A stretch of DNA of 64,000 nucleotides, taken from the NCBI GenBank assembly GCA_965224215.1, contig CBDCYS010000078.1:52713-116712 (forward strand). Direction: 5' to 3'. Below, one piece after another: positions 46,686 through 56,795 of the stretch. This DNA is from CBDCYS01 sp965224215. Its GTDB lineage: Bacteria; Acidobacteriota; Terriglobia; Bryobacterales; UBA6623. The first letter of the stretch is position 1, and each line of letters starts with the position of its first letter. The notes under the pieces are model-generated. The model made no database searches. It was not told the origin of the DNA and was given only the letters and a program-made list of their open reading frames with translations. A program made the position numbers and the translations under genes.

Positions 46686-49600
46686 ATGAAGCGAAAGATT
46701 TCTGTCTTCATCCTCAGTTGGCTCTCTTACGTCATCGCCGCTGGGGCCGCGGATAGAGCTCTTCTCGTCGTGGACCCTCAACCGGCCGCACCTGTACGCC
46801 ACGCATTAACCAAGCTCGAGCAAGCCCTGCGGGCCAAAGGAATCTCCTATCGTGAACGCACGAAGCTGCGAAATGCTCGCGGCGGCCCGATCATCGTCGC
46901 GGGCCTCGGCAACGGCTCGGGAGCCGCCGCGACACTCATTGGGGAGTTGGGAATCACCGTGCCGGCAAAGCCGGAGTCGCTTCTCATCCGCCACGCCGAA
47001 TGGAGGGGCAACGACGTTCTGTTGGTCAGCGGCGCCGATCACCGCGGCCTGATGTACGCGCTGCTCGACGTGGCCGACCGCATCGGATGGGCTGAGGATC
47101 CGGCCAAGCCGCTGAGCGAAGTCCGGGACATCGAAGAAAGCCCTGACGTTGCCGAACGCGGGCTCTCGATGTACACCATGCACAAAGCCCGCTTCGAGAG
47201 TTTCTTCTACAACGAAGCCTATTGGGCAAGCTATCTGGATATGCTCGCCAAGAACCGCTTCAATACTTTTTCGTTGCTTTTCGGGTATGAATCTTCGGGT
47301 TATCTCGCCCCCGCTTTTCCCTCCTTTTTCGACACGGAAGGCTTTCCTGGAGTCAAGGCCGTGGGCGTGACTCCCCAGCAGCAGCAACGCAACGTCAAGG
47401 CGCTCAACCGTCTGATCGAAATGGCCCATGAGCGCGGCCTGAACTTCACACTGGGCCTTTGGGATCACATCTACCGCGGCGACCACTACACCGACGGGGT
47501 CTGGGACTACCTGCAGGTCGAGCCCGTCGACGGAAAGAAACTCCCCGTCGCCGGCGTCACCAAAGAAAATCTGTCGGCCTATTCCAAAGCAGCACTTGTC
47601 AAGTTTCTGCGGCTTGTTCCCAACATCGATACGATTCAATTCCGCATGCATGGAGAATCGGGCCTGACGCGGGTCGAGATGAAGCAGTACTGGCGCGATA
47701 TCTATGCCGTCATGAAGGAACACGCGCCCACCATCCGCTTCGATGCCCGAGCAAAGGGTTACGCCGACGACCTCATCGAAGATGCATTGGAGACGAGGCT
47801 CAACTTTCGCGTCGCCACGAAATATTGGGCCGAGCAGATGGGCATGCCTTTTCATCCCACGCACACCCAACGCAGAAATCAGTTTGATCGCCGGCACGGC
47901 TATGCCGACCTGCTGCGCTATCCGCAGACCTACAAAATGCTATGGCGGCTCTGGACCAGCGGAACCTCGCGCATCCTGCTGTGGGGAGATCCGGATTATG
48001 TGCGCCGCTTCGTCGCCAGCACGCATCTCTACGATGGCGAGGGTTTCGAGGTAACCGAACCGCTGGCGACGAAGATGGCCTCTCGTCCGCACAACGAAAA
48101 ACCATTCCACTTGCTCGCGCCCGCCCACCAATACTACGAATACGAGTTCGAGCGTTACTGGCATTTTTTCCAGCTTTTCGGAAGGTTAGGTTACAACCCT
48201 GCTGCTTCCGCGGAAATCTGGGAAAAGGAGTTCCAGCGACGCTTCGGTAAAGAAGCCGCGCCGTTCGTGCAGCGCGGCCTGCAGCGCGCCAGCCAGATTC
48301 TGCCCCGGATTGTTGCGTCCTGCCTGCCGCCGGACAAATTTCCCACGACGCGGGGCTGGGCGGAGAAGCAACGCTGGGGAGACGTCTGGCGATACGCCAA
48401 AGCCACTCCCAGCGACACGCAGCAATTCCTGAGCATCTCAGACGCGGCCGATCTGCATCTCGAAGGCGGGGAGTCGGCAAAGATCCATCCTTTGGAAACC
48501 GCCGACTGGTTCGCCCATGCTGCGGACGACGTTTTGAAACTCGCGCGCGAAGTCGAAGCTCGCACCGCTTTAGGCGATGGCACTGAGCGAAATGCCGAGG
48601 GCGACACCGAGCCCAACAGGCTGCATAACCGGGAGTTTCACTCAACGATGGTTGACCTGCGTATCCTCGCCAACCTAGCTCGCTACCACGCCGAGCGGGG
48701 CCGCGCGGCGTTTCATTGGGCGCTGTTTAAGAAATCCGACGACTTAAGTGGGCTCGACGCATCAATTCAACACGAAGCCTTGGCAGTTGCTACCTGGACG
48801 GAAATCGTCGAAGTCGCCGGCGACGTTTATGCGGAGAATCTAATGTTCGGCAGAGAAACCGACCAGAGTGGTTGGTCTGTCGATTTGACCGGCCATTGGA
48901 GGACCGAGCTGATCGAACTCCAGCGCGGCCTGCAAGAGTTGAAAAACTTGCGCGAGGTGTTCGAGCCCGGCGGTTGGCCTGTTGTCGGAAGGTTCGACTT
49001 CGAAGGCAACCGCGACGCACGATATGAGCGGGTCGAACTCCGCGACTCCTTTTCAATTGATCTGCCCAACGGAAACTACGAGTTGCGTTTCGGCGTCGGC
49101 AATGAGTTGCCGGAAAGCCCGGGTTATGGCCCCATGTGGATCGAGGCAAATGGCGTGGACCGGACGGATACGTTTACCGTGGCCCCCGGCACGCGCGAGG
49201 TGCGCAGCGTCCTAACCACGCTGACCGACAACAAACTGAACGTTGCCTTCAAAGCCACCACCGCCGGGCGTTGGCATGTCAGCAGCCTCAGCGTACTTGG
49301 GGCCGGACCACGCATCGCCCACTCGCCGGTGCGAAGAATCAGGCGCGGGCGGGAGTTTGTGCTCGGAGCCACGGTCAGCAGCGACGTACCCCTAGCCCGC
49401 GTTCGGGTGGGGTACGAAAACGGCGGGCGGGGTTTTCAGTACCGCGAAATGGAAAAGCTCGATAGGCTGCTCTTCCGCACGGTGATGCCGGGCGTTGCGA
49501 AACCCGGAAAGATGAGCTATTTCATCGAAGCCGTCGATGAGCAAGGAAGACGTGTGACCTACCCGCCCGGCGGCGGCACGAGTCTGGCAACGATCATTGT

Positions 49601-49940
49601 TAGCGATGATCGCGAAGCGCCGTCGGTGAGCCACGAGCCGATCGAGCGTGCCCGCCCTAGCGAACCCTTAACGGTTCGGACTGAAGTCCGCGACGCCTCC
49701 GGCGTCAAGTGGGTGCGCCTCCGCTATCGCAGCGTCACGCAGCACCAAGACTTCCATACGATTGCGATGCTGCCGACCGGGCGTCCCCATGAATACGAAG
49801 CAAGCGTCCCCGCTGGGCATCTAGACCCGCAATGGAACTTTATGTACTTGATCGAAGTGATGGACCGAGCCGGGAACGGGAAGATCCACCCGGATCTAAA
49901 TAAAGAGACACCGTACGTTGTGGTCGACTTGCAGCGGTAG
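46686..49940 (+). CDS. large secreted glycoside-hydrolase-like protein
   Basis: 1,084 residues with a signal peptide (SVFILSWLSYVIAAGAA). Residues about 25-145 form an alpha/beta domain like the N-terminal domain of GH67/GH20-type enzymes (LLIRHAEWRGNDVLLVSGADHRGLMYALLDVADRI). Residues about 155-520 look like a TIM barrel (MLAKNRFNTFSLLFGYES, FTLGLWDHIYRGDHY, QFRMHGESGLTRVEMKQYW). A helical part follows, then a carbohydrate-binding-like sandwich (SFSIDLPNGNYELRFGVGNE) near 790-870. The C-terminus has two Ig-like segments. Probably an alpha-glucuronidase or hexosaminidase relative; the catalytic pair could not be assigned with confidence. Confidence 0.6.
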   Translation: MKRKISVFILSWLSYVIAAGAADRALLVVDPQPAAPVRHALTKLEQALRAKGISYRERTKLRNARGGPIIVAGLGNGSGAAATLIGELGITVPAKPESLLIRHAEWRGNDVLLVSGADHRGLMYALLDVADRIGWAEDPAKPLSEVRDIEESPDVAERGLSMYTMHKARFESFFYNEAYWASYLDMLAKNRFNTFSLLFGYESSGYLAPAFPSFFDTEGFPGVKAVGVTPQQQQRNVKALNRLIEMAHERGLNFTLGLWDHIYRGDHYTDGVWDYLQVEPVDGKKLPVAGVTKENLSAYSKAALVKFLRLVPNIDTIQFRMHGESGLTRVEMKQYWRDIYAVMKEHAPTIRFDARAKGYADDLIEDALETRLNFRVATKYWAEQMGMPFHPTHTQRRNQFDRRHGYADLLRYPQTYKMLWRLWTSGTSRILLWGDPDYVRRFVASTHLYDGEGFEVTEPLATKMASRPHNEKPFHLLAPAHQYYEYEFERYWHFFQLFGRLGYNPAASAEIWEKEFQRRFGKEAAPFVQRGLQRASQILPRIVASCLPPDKFPTTRGWAEKQRWGDVWRYAKATPSDTQQFLSISDAADLHLEGGESAKIHPLETADWFAHAADDVLKLAREVEARTALGDGTERNAEGDTEPNRLHNREFHSTMVDLRILANLARYHAERGRAAFHWALFKKSDDLSGLDASIQHEALAVATWTEIVEVAGDVYAENLMFGRETDQSGWSVDLTGHWRTELIELQRGLQELKNLREVFEPGGWPVVGRFDFEGNRDARYERVELRDSFSIDLPNGNYELRFGVGNELPESPGYGPMWIEANGVDRTDTFTVAPGTREVRSVLTTLTDNKLNVAFKATTAGRWHVSSLSVLGAGPRIAHSPVRRIRRGREFVLGATVSSDVPLARVRVGYENGGRGFQYREMEKLDRLLFRTVMPGVAKPGKMSYFIEAVDEQGRRVTYPPGGGTSLATIIVSDDREAPSVSHEPIERARPSEPLTVRTEVRDASGVKWVRLRYRSVTQHQDFHTIAMLPTGRPHEYEASVPAGHLDPQWNFMYLIEVMDRAGNGKIHPDLNKETPYVVVDLQR

Positions 49941-49949
49941 AAAGCGCCC

Positions 49950-51044
49950 CTACGCTACCTTTCGCAGCTTGGTGACACGACCGATCTCCACCCACTCGGT
50001 CACGAATATATCGCCCCGGTGGTTGAACCATGCACCGTGGGGGCAGATGAATTTGCCGGGAATGAAGTCCTGGCGCGGCTTCTTGCGGCGCTCTTCGTAG
50101 TCACCGGTCGAGTCTTCTCCCAAATGCACAATGACGTTGTTATTGCGGTCGAGCAAGGTGACCCGGGCGGCGAGGTCAGGAATCAGCAAAACCCCCGCGT
50201 GTTCGTGAAAGTGGCACGGGCGGTTCACCCCCTGAACAGATCGAAGATACTTCCCCTCCATGCTGAAATACTGCAAACGATTGTTCGTGCGGTCAGCAAC
50301 CAGCAGCTCCGGCTCGGCGCCTCGCAGGTCGACCCGAATGCCATGCGGACGCCACATCTGCCCCGGCTCTTTGCCATGCTCGCCGAATGTTCGGATGAAG
50401 TCGCCCTTCTTGTCGTACTGGCTGACGCGATAGGACCCGTAGCCGTCTCCCACGTAGATATCACCGTTGGGGGCGATGGCGATGTTCGTGGGGCTATACT
50501 TCGTCGACGGCTTCCCGCTAGCATCGACTTCGTACTTATCTGACTCGCCGGGATAGCCGATGTGCAGCACTTCCTCGCCATCGAGCGTCATCTTCACGAC
50601 GTTCGCGTATTGAGGGTCGATTCCTCCGCCCGGGCGGCCCTTGCCCGTGTCGGTGAGGTAGAGGAATTCCTGATTCCCTTCTTTGTGGATGTGGAGTCCG
50701 TGCGCGCCGCCACGAAACTCGCCACCCCAGCTTTTGATGAATTTCCCCTGGTCGTCAAAGACAAGTACCGTGTGATCGCTTTGGCTGCTCTTGTGGACCG
50801 TGTGGCAGATGTAAATGCGGCCCTGGGCGTCTTCGACCACCCCATGCGTGTTGCCGTAGCGGATGTGGTTTGGGAGCACTCCCCAGTCGTGTTGGACTTC
50901 ATACGTAAATTCGCCCGCGCCGACGACGGGCATTCTGCTTCCCGACTTATCCGCCGCGCGAAGGATGGTCGGGGCGAGAACGGCCCCTAGCTGGAGTGAG
51001 TGTTTGAGAAGATCTCTGCGACTCGATAGGTTGCTTTTTGCCAT
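49950..51044 (-). CDS. NHL-repeat beta-propeller protein with Tat-type signal
   Basis: 364 residues. The N-terminus SSRRDLLKHSLQLGAVLAPT is a twin-arginine-type signal. The rest is a six-bladed NHL propeller similar to peptidylglycine alpha-hydroxyglycine lyase-like proteins: HGVVEDAQGRIYICHTV, FLYLTDTGKG, SPTNIAIAPNGDIYVGDGYG, WRPHGIRVDLRGAEPELLVA, CHFHEHAGVLLIPDLAARV and CPHGAWFNHRGDIFVTEW. Conserved His and Asp pairs at blade tops suggest a metal or substrate site. Enzymatic activity is not established. Confidence 0.8.
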   Translation of the reverse strand: MAKSNLSSRRDLLKHSLQLGAVLAPTILRAADKSGSRMPVVGAGEFTYEVQHDWGVLPNHIRYGNTHGVVEDAQGRIYICHTVHKSSQSDHTVLVFDDQGKFIKSWGGEFRGGAHGLHIHKEGNQEFLYLTDTGKGRPGGGIDPQYANVVKMTLDGEEVLHIGYPGESDKYEVDASGKPSTKYSPTNIAIAPNGDIYVGDGYGSYRVSQYDKKGDFIRTFGEHGKEPGQMWRPHGIRVDLRGAEPELLVADRTNNRLQYFSMEGKYLRSVQGVNRPCHFHEHAGVLLIPDLAARVTLLDRNNNVIVHLGEDSTGDYEERRKKPRQDFIPGKFICPHGAWFNHRGDIFVTEWVEIGRVTKLRKVA

Positions 51045-51254
51045 GGATGCCTTCCCTATAGTCGGGCTTTCACGTCTCGGCCCGCAGTGAGATGGACATC
51101 CGGTTTGGGCCCGGCGGCCAAGCTAGTTCCCCACCGGGCATTCTACCAACCGTACTACCCTAGACAATTTTCGGAGGAAGCATTGCCACGCCTGCAAGTT
51201 CAACGCAGGACACACTAAACGAATCACTGTCGAATTGCACCGCTAGACGTTTCC

Positions 51255-52659
51255 TCACTGTTTCGTCCGATTGAAAATGAGTTCTCGGAGTCGCAAAAAG
51301 TCAGTCGGCATCTCATTCTGAGTTTTAGAGACCAGCCGAGTCAACACCGTGCGCAATAGATCTCGGCCCATGAGATCATCGGCTTTAAAGCACCGACTCA
51401 CTACTCCCGGCAAAATCTTCTTCCCTTTCAAAAGCTTCAGCCAATCGCCCTGGCCCCAATGAATCTCCGGCCCGTCGCCGGTGAGCCGTTTTAGGTGGGA
51501 CCGAAAGCGCCGCTCAAGTTCGTGTTTCGCCTTCACTTGGCCGACTCTTCGCCCGTACTGGGCAAACTCCGGCCTGGACACGAGTATGGACAGCGCCTCT
51601 TTTTCAGTCTTGAAGTCTTCTGGGTTCGAAAAAACGTCGATCCAATTCTTCTTCAGGTCTTCCCGCACGGACACTATTACGAAGTTGGCGCAATCAATGA
51701 GAAGGCGTTGCTTAGCGGCTGCAATGATGACGGCTCGCAGTTGGTCGATGCTGGTTTTGAGGTACGTCGATTGCGCCAGGAACGCTGGCTCCAGAAAATA
51801 GTTCTCCAGTTCGCGGTACCTCCATATCAAGATATTCGCGTGCTCGGGGTCCGGGAACCGATCCCAGGAACATTCCACATCCTGATCAGTGTGGTGGTCG
51901 CGATCAATGAGGAAGTAGTAATCGGGATGGAACTCGTGGAGTGCCTTGGCTGCGCTTCGGATGTCAAGCGCAGATCCTAAGGGTTCCGTTTGACCTGAAT
52001 TATGCACAGATTCACTTTGCGAGTGTGGCTGCGTTCGTAGCGGGTTGGCGGTCGTCGTGAGGTGGTAGCTCGGCAACTGGCCTTTTGGCTTCTCCGTGTC
52101 CGATTTCCCTTCCCGCCCAGAATCCGCGTCGTCAAAACCTCGCTCGGAAGTGACGTGTTTCCAGTGCGTTACGGCTAGTGCATAAAGTTTTATGCATAGC
52201 GCATAGCCAGGCTCTCAGATCAGCGCCCTCCCGACCACCGGCAGCAAGCCGCCGTAGGGAGTCGGCTTCCTGCCGCGGAAGTGGTAAGGCGTCGAAGCCC
52301 CGATTTTATTGGGCCGCGAGGCCGTCACGGCTGGGCCTTGTTGGACGGGCCTTTGGGAGCTATGCTGTTTTCGTCTGGTAACCATGTGGGTGACCTCCTT
52401 GGGGTTGGCTGGCGAAGCTGGGATCTTTGCCAGCCTACCTTTTTACCCCATGTTTTCGGGGGTCCCAAATGGTCTCTTGCGGCTCAGCCCTCCTCAGGTC
52501 CACGCCGCAGTGCATAATTCAGGTTTGAATACGCTTCCCGAGCAGCTCCCTTACGATGTCACTGTCGAGCGGGTTCGGACCGCTTCCTTCCACGAACAGC
52601 ACGTGTCGAGCGCTCTGTCTTACCTCTTCCGGTCGGACGTCTGTTCTTACCTTGACCAT
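51255..52659 (-). pseudogene. AriB-like DUF4435 (TOPRIM) nuclease, split by a transposon
   Basis: DUF4435 protein, the nuclease-effector family of PARIS defence systems. A start at 52659 (ATG after GGAAGAGGAAG) leads to RHVLFVEGSGPNPLDSDIVR with the TOPRIM-type Glu. The frame is then cut by a 530-bp element and resumes at EPLGSALDIRSAAKALHEFH, FLIDRDHH (the DxD) and RELENYFLEPAFLA. Deleting the element and one TTTGA duplication leaves exactly 870 bases, 290 codons, open throughout. The gene is inactive now; a start shared by fusion with the upstream ATPase cannot be excluded. Confidence 0.85.
51994..52523 (-). mobile_element. 530-bp IS1380-derived element, copy 2
   Basis: Same 14-bp inverted termini and length as copy 1, flanked by TTTGA at 51989-51993 and 52524-52528. 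It retains the transposase leader, AAGGAGG, ATG and about 60 codons on the minus strand, which are about 85-90 % alike to the full IS1380 at 13368 by eye. Its interior deletion point is identical to copy 1, so both descend from one deleted element. Confidence 0.93.
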
Positions 52660-53742
52660 GTTTATCTTCCTCTTCCACCAAGAGCGCTCGCCGGTCCACG
52701 GCTACAGAAGCGAATATGTCCTCTGAGTGCGTTGCGGCAAGGTACTGATTGACGGGCGAAAGCTCGGCTGCCTGGTCAAGGAAATCACGGTGCCACTCTA
52801 CGTTGAGATGAACTCAGGTTCGTCAATCAGGACGATTGCTGGAGTCTCGTGTGTATAGTGCCAAATAAGATAAAGTGTAGAAATAATCTCCTTCTGTCCC
52901 GAACTCAGGCCGTCGAATGCGAATGAATCGCCTCCGTCGGTTGGATGAATACGGAAATCCAAGGTGTTGTCAGCGGCGGGCCGGAGTTTCTGGATTTTGC
53001 CGCCCGCATACCGACTGACGAGCTCATTCAACTTATCCAGTGTGTTGTTTGAGTAGTCTTCGTCAAGCGTCTCGAAGAGGTTAGCCTGTCCCATCATCGA
53101 CCGAAGAATCTCGATCTTGAACCGGCTTGTAGGCATCTCATAAGGCCTGGCCCGCGGGCGCCGAAAACGTCGCTGCTCACTAACCATCATCCCGAATTCA
53201 GGGTTGCCTTCCTGCACCTTGCGGAAGCTGTGGAAGTAAAGCAAGCCTGGGAGGACCAGCGGGTCTGAACTCAAGCCCGCGAGCATGAGTGAGAATGTTT
53301 CCGTCGCATTGTCCCACAAGTCTCGTTGGGAGGCTTCGGATTTGCGAAACACATCTATGTCCCCTGAAACAGCAAGTTCTGGTGAGGGGCGCCGAAGCGT
53401 CAGGTGAACGTCGGCACCCTTCCCGTCAAGCTCAAAATGCCCGCTGATCTTCGCGGTTGTCGCCCCAGCACGGATGAGCAGGTCATAAGGGTCAAAAGGG
53501 GCGTCGATGAATCGTCGGAACACCCTGTCCTTATTTCTTGCCGTCGCAGCTAAAAACAGCATTGCGCAACATTCAAGAATTGAGGTCTTCCCAAGACCAT
53601 TCTTGCTCCCCAAAACGAATACGTCAGGGTCACCAGGCAAAGTTGGCCGCGGAAATTCTATCTCGAATTTCTCCAAACCTTTGAAGTTCGAGATTTTCAA
53701 GTTACGGATGCTGATGCGTGGGTTTGGTTTGCGACGAGGCAT
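52559..53742 (-). pseudogene. AriA-like AAA/ABC-type ATPase, frameshifted
   Basis: SMC/Rad50-like ATPase adjoining the DUF4435 gene. ISNFKGLEKFEIEFPRP opens the domain. Walker A is GSKNGLGKTSILE near residue 47, the ABC signature LSSGQKEIIST near 283, and Walker B IVLIDEPE near 305. One base is missing near 52811: the current frame ends FIST-stop, whereas the other frame gives the expected HLNVEWHRDFLDQAAELSP, then YLAATHSEDIFAS and RALLVEEED. The corrected frame ends at 52559, overlapping the AriB-like start by about 100 bases, unless the two were fused. Confidence 0.85.
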
Positions 53743-53959
53743 GATTGGCCGCCGCTCTCAGTATCGCCTATCGAGCGGGTCAGATGCCGCGTGGAAAGTA
53801 GTGGGTTCGTTTAAATCGAAGTCGTTCCAGATCCAGCAGAATCTGTAAGAAGATTCGATCTCTTGTGGGTGAGATCGGCGCCAGACCGAACCGGAGGCCG
53901 CAATCGCAGCGAACCACACCCACCACGGTACTATTCTAGATAGGTTTCCGGAGGGACTC

Positions 53960-55942
53960 ATGGTCACACCCGCGCTTGGGTCACCTGGGCGCGAACGCGA
54001 AGGCTCTCCGCTGGCCCCGCCTAACAGAGATTGTTGTAATCTTATCCTGATGCCACTTTCCGATAAACTTGAAATCAGGGCGGGCGTTCAAGAACGCTAC
54101 GCCGATGTGTTGACACCCACGTCCCTCGGCGTGATCGCCAATCTGGCCGAACTCGACAACGACCGCAAGACTCTGATGCAGTCCCGATTGGAACGCCGCC
54201 GCCGGCGAGCTGATCACAGCGAGAGGATCCAGTTCCTGGACCCTGAATCCACCATCGGCCGCACGGGGATTAAGGTGGCCGACGCTCGGGCAGGGCGGTT
54301 TACGGGGTCCGCAATCCCAGACGACCTCCAGTGCCAGTGGATACAAGGGACCGGTCCGGGCGCGAAACCTCGGGCCGCGCTCGAAAACAGCATCCGCAAC
54401 GTGGCCTACGCACTTCTCTCCGGCGCTGACGGCTGGATGTTTGACGGCGAGGATGCGCTGGGGCAGATCGAGACGATGTCGCTCGATAACCAAAGAAACC
54501 TTCGTCTGGCGTTCGCGAAGGACCCGGTTTTCCTGCAGGCGGCTGAAACCGTCGGAGGGCAGATGAACTCATGGGCCGAGGGCTTCTTCGGACGCAAGAT
54601 CATCGAGGACTGGCGCAGCCAGCTCGACTTCACAACGAAGATCTTTCGGGCGCGCGGCCTTCATTTGGAGGATCGCCACATTCGAAGCGCCGACGGCAGC
54701 GGCTTCTCCGCCTCGATTGTGGATGCCGCCCTCTACGTCGCCGCCAATCACGAGTCATTTGCGCAACAGGGAGCCAGCCTGGTTTTCTATCTTCCGAAAA
54801 TCCAGACGGCCGAGGAAGCCGCTCTATGGAATGACATTCTCAGCGGCGTGGAGTCCTGCCTGGGCTTGGCGAACGGGGTGATCAAGGTTTATGTCTTGGT
54901 CGAACAGATTGAGGCCTCGTTCCAGTTGATGGAGATTCGCGCGGCGCTCGCAATTCGGTTCGCGGGATTCAACACCGGCCGCTGGGACTACATCAACAGC
55001 GTTGCTGACGCGATGGCCTGGGATCCGAATTTCATCCATCCGAACATCGATGCCGTCACCATGACCTACGGCTACATGCGGAATTACGAGGACCGCGTGC
55101 GGCGGGCGACCAACACTCCCGACGAGAAAGGCCAATTCGCGCTCTGGCAGGGTGGCATGGAACCCAACATCCCGGTCGGTTCTGAAGCGGGTGTCTCGGC
55201 GAGCATGAAGAAAGCGACTCTGGGCGCCGAACGCGAACAAAGAGAAGGCGCCAGCGGCAAGTGGGTGGCCCACTGGAAGATGGTGCATATCATCCGCCCG
55301 GTTTGGGAGAAAGCCGGTGAGCCCAACCAAGCGGGCCGCTCGTTCCCGCCGTTGACCTACACCGACTCCGACGCCGATGGCTTGGCGCTGCTCGAGCCGG
55401 CTCCGCGAACGATTCGGGGTGCCAGGGACCTGATCAGCGTGGCTGTCCAGTACGGCAACGCCTTCGAACAGGGATTCCAGGCGGCTGCGCTAAAACCCGC
55501 GGATTTCTTCGGCAACGAAGACGTTCTCTACCTCATGGAAGACATGGCGACAGGCGAGATCCGGCTCAGCATTCTTTGGGAATGGCTGCACAAGACGGCG
55601 ACCCTGACGGCAGACGACCAGGAAACCGGCGCCAAGGAAGGCGATCCGTTTACCGAAGAGATGTTCGCCAAGCTCCTGGCGGAAGAGTTTGCCAAGCTGC
55701 AACAAGCCAGCAACGTCGACGTTCATGACGACTCCAAGACGACGACACTTCCCGTCTCGAAAGTGATCGTCGATGCCTATGTGAGGTGCGTCCAGAAGGC
55801 TCCCTGGATGGTGGATCTGCTCAACGTCAACCTAACCGTCGAGCAGGAGGAAACAGCGCGGCAACGGGCGAGCGACTTCCTGGCGCTATTCGGCAAAGAC
55901 GGCGTCCGCATTACAAAGAATCTCGATTTCGCATTCGGGTGA
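53960..55942 (+). CDS. aceB: malate synthase (AceB type)
   Basis: 660 residues, longer than the usual 530. It condenses glyoxylate with acetyl-CoA in the glyoxylate shunt. LSGADGWMFDGEDALGQ near residue 160 and RFAGFNTGRWDYINSVADAM near residue 345 are the diagnostic active-site and signature blocks; VTMTYGYMRNY and RSFPPLTY follow. An N-terminal stretch of 30 residues before MPLSDKLEIRAG looks non-conserved. GGAGGG lies 6 bases before the ATG at 53960, while the ATG at 54050 has no ribosome site, so the long form is listed. No isocitrate lyase is adjacent. Confidence 0.88.
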   Translation: MVTPALGSPGREREGSPLAPPNRDCCNLILMPLSDKLEIRAGVQERYADVLTPTSLGVIANLAELDNDRKTLMQSRLERRRRRADHSERIQFLDPESTIGRTGIKVADARAGRFTGSAIPDDLQCQWIQGTGPGAKPRAALENSIRNVAYALLSGADGWMFDGEDALGQIETMSLDNQRNLRLAFAKDPVFLQAAETVGGQMNSWAEGFFGRKIIEDWRSQLDFTTKIFRARGLHLEDRHIRSADGSGFSASIVDAALYVAANHESFAQQGASLVFYLPKIQTAEEAALWNDILSGVESCLGLANGVIKVYVLVEQIEASFQLMEIRAALAIRFAGFNTGRWDYINSVADAMAWDPNFIHPNIDAVTMTYGYMRNYEDRVRRATNTPDEKGQFALWQGGMEPNIPVGSEAGVSASMKKATLGAEREQREGASGKWVAHWKMVHIIRPVWEKAGEPNQAGRSFPPLTYTDSDADGLALLEPAPRTIRGARDLISVAVQYGNAFEQGFQAAALKPADFFGNEDVLYLMEDMATGEIRLSILWEWLHKTATLTADDQETGAKEGDPFTEEMFAKLLAEEFAKLQQASNVDVHDDSKTTTLPVSKVIVDAYVRCVQKAPWMVDLLNVNLTVEQEETARQRASDFLALFGKDGVRITKNLDFAFG

Positions 55943-56024
55943 GCGCCCGTGGACGCGGAACTTGGCGAGCCCATTCCGCGGATCGCCGAGTCCGGCTTGG
56001 CGCTTTGGAAGGGAGGAGATACTT

Positions 56025-56441
56025 ATGGAGACCCGCAGGGATGTGATCGCAATGATGAGCACCGCTCTGTTCGCGGCGGGAGCTGTACCGGCCGCAGGCA
56101 AGACCAGTCCTTGGATTAAGACTCCAGAGGATGCGCAACACATCACGGCACCGTTCGGAGAAGCGCACATCTACTACAAGGGCGAAACCGATCAGTTGCG
56201 GCTCTTGGAAACGCTGAGAGTCCGAGTCAACCCGGGCTACAGCCCTCACCCGCCGCACGAGCACCCGGAAGAAGAAATTCTGCTCGTGGTCGAAGGCGAA
56301 GGAGAGTTTGTACTGGACGACCAGGCGTCGCCTTGCTCTGCCGGGGCGATGCTATACGCGGCGCCAGGCCACTCGCACGGCATCAAGAATACAGGCAGTG
56401 GGCCTTTGACCCTGCACGTCTTCAAGTGGCAGCCCAAGTGA
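56025..56441 (+). CDS. small secreted cupin protein
   Basis: 138 residues from the ATG at 56025, which follows GGGAGGAG; an upstream in-frame start at 55962 lies before this site. METRRDVIAMMSTALFAAGA is a twin-arginine-like signal. The single cupin barrel has metal-ligand motif PHPPHEHPEEEILLVVEGEGEFV and the second motif CSAGAMLYAAPGHSHGIKN. Substrate unknown. Confidence 0.85.
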   Translation: METRRDVIAMMSTALFAAGAVPAAGKTSPWIKTPEDAQHITAPFGEAHIYYKGETDQLRLLETLRVRVNPGYSPHPPHEHPEEEILLVVEGEGEFVLDDQASPCSAGAMLYAAPGHSHGIKNTGSGPLTLHVFKWQPK

Positions 56442-56526
56442 AACCCGGCTGAAGTTGATGCCCGGGCGGATTGGGAGGGTGAACCGGATTTCCTGGCAGG
56501 TCTCCGCGTTTTGGCGTACCCAGAGC

Positions 56527-56714
56527 TTAGGCGACAATCTCTTCGATCACTCGCCCCCCTGTGTCGGTGAGCTTTTTGAAACGCCCTGCGTCCAGGAAAG
56601 TCAGTTGGTTCTGGTCGAGACCCATCAGGTGCAAGATGGTCGCGTGCACATCACGGACGGGGACCTCCTCACCCGCCGCACGCACAGAGAATTCGTCGGT
56701 CTCCCCTTCGGTCT
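56527..56714 (-). pseudogene. DUF1501 protein, C-terminal fragment only
   Basis: The minus strand encodes about 60 residues ending in GRVIEEIVA-stop. They match the C-terminus of DUF1501/sulfatase-like proteins: ETDEFSVRAAGEEVPVRDVH, ATILHLMGLDQNQLTFLDAG. The sequence stops being recognisable beyond 56714, before the nearby IS1595 element at 56796. The rest of the gene is not in the window, so it was truncated by an earlier event. Confidence 0.75.
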
Positions 56715-56795
56715 AGTGCCATTGAATTCACCGCGTTTAGCGAATCCAGCCGTGCTTTATTCTGTTGTCTGATCCTAAGCCACTCCTAGCCAGTT

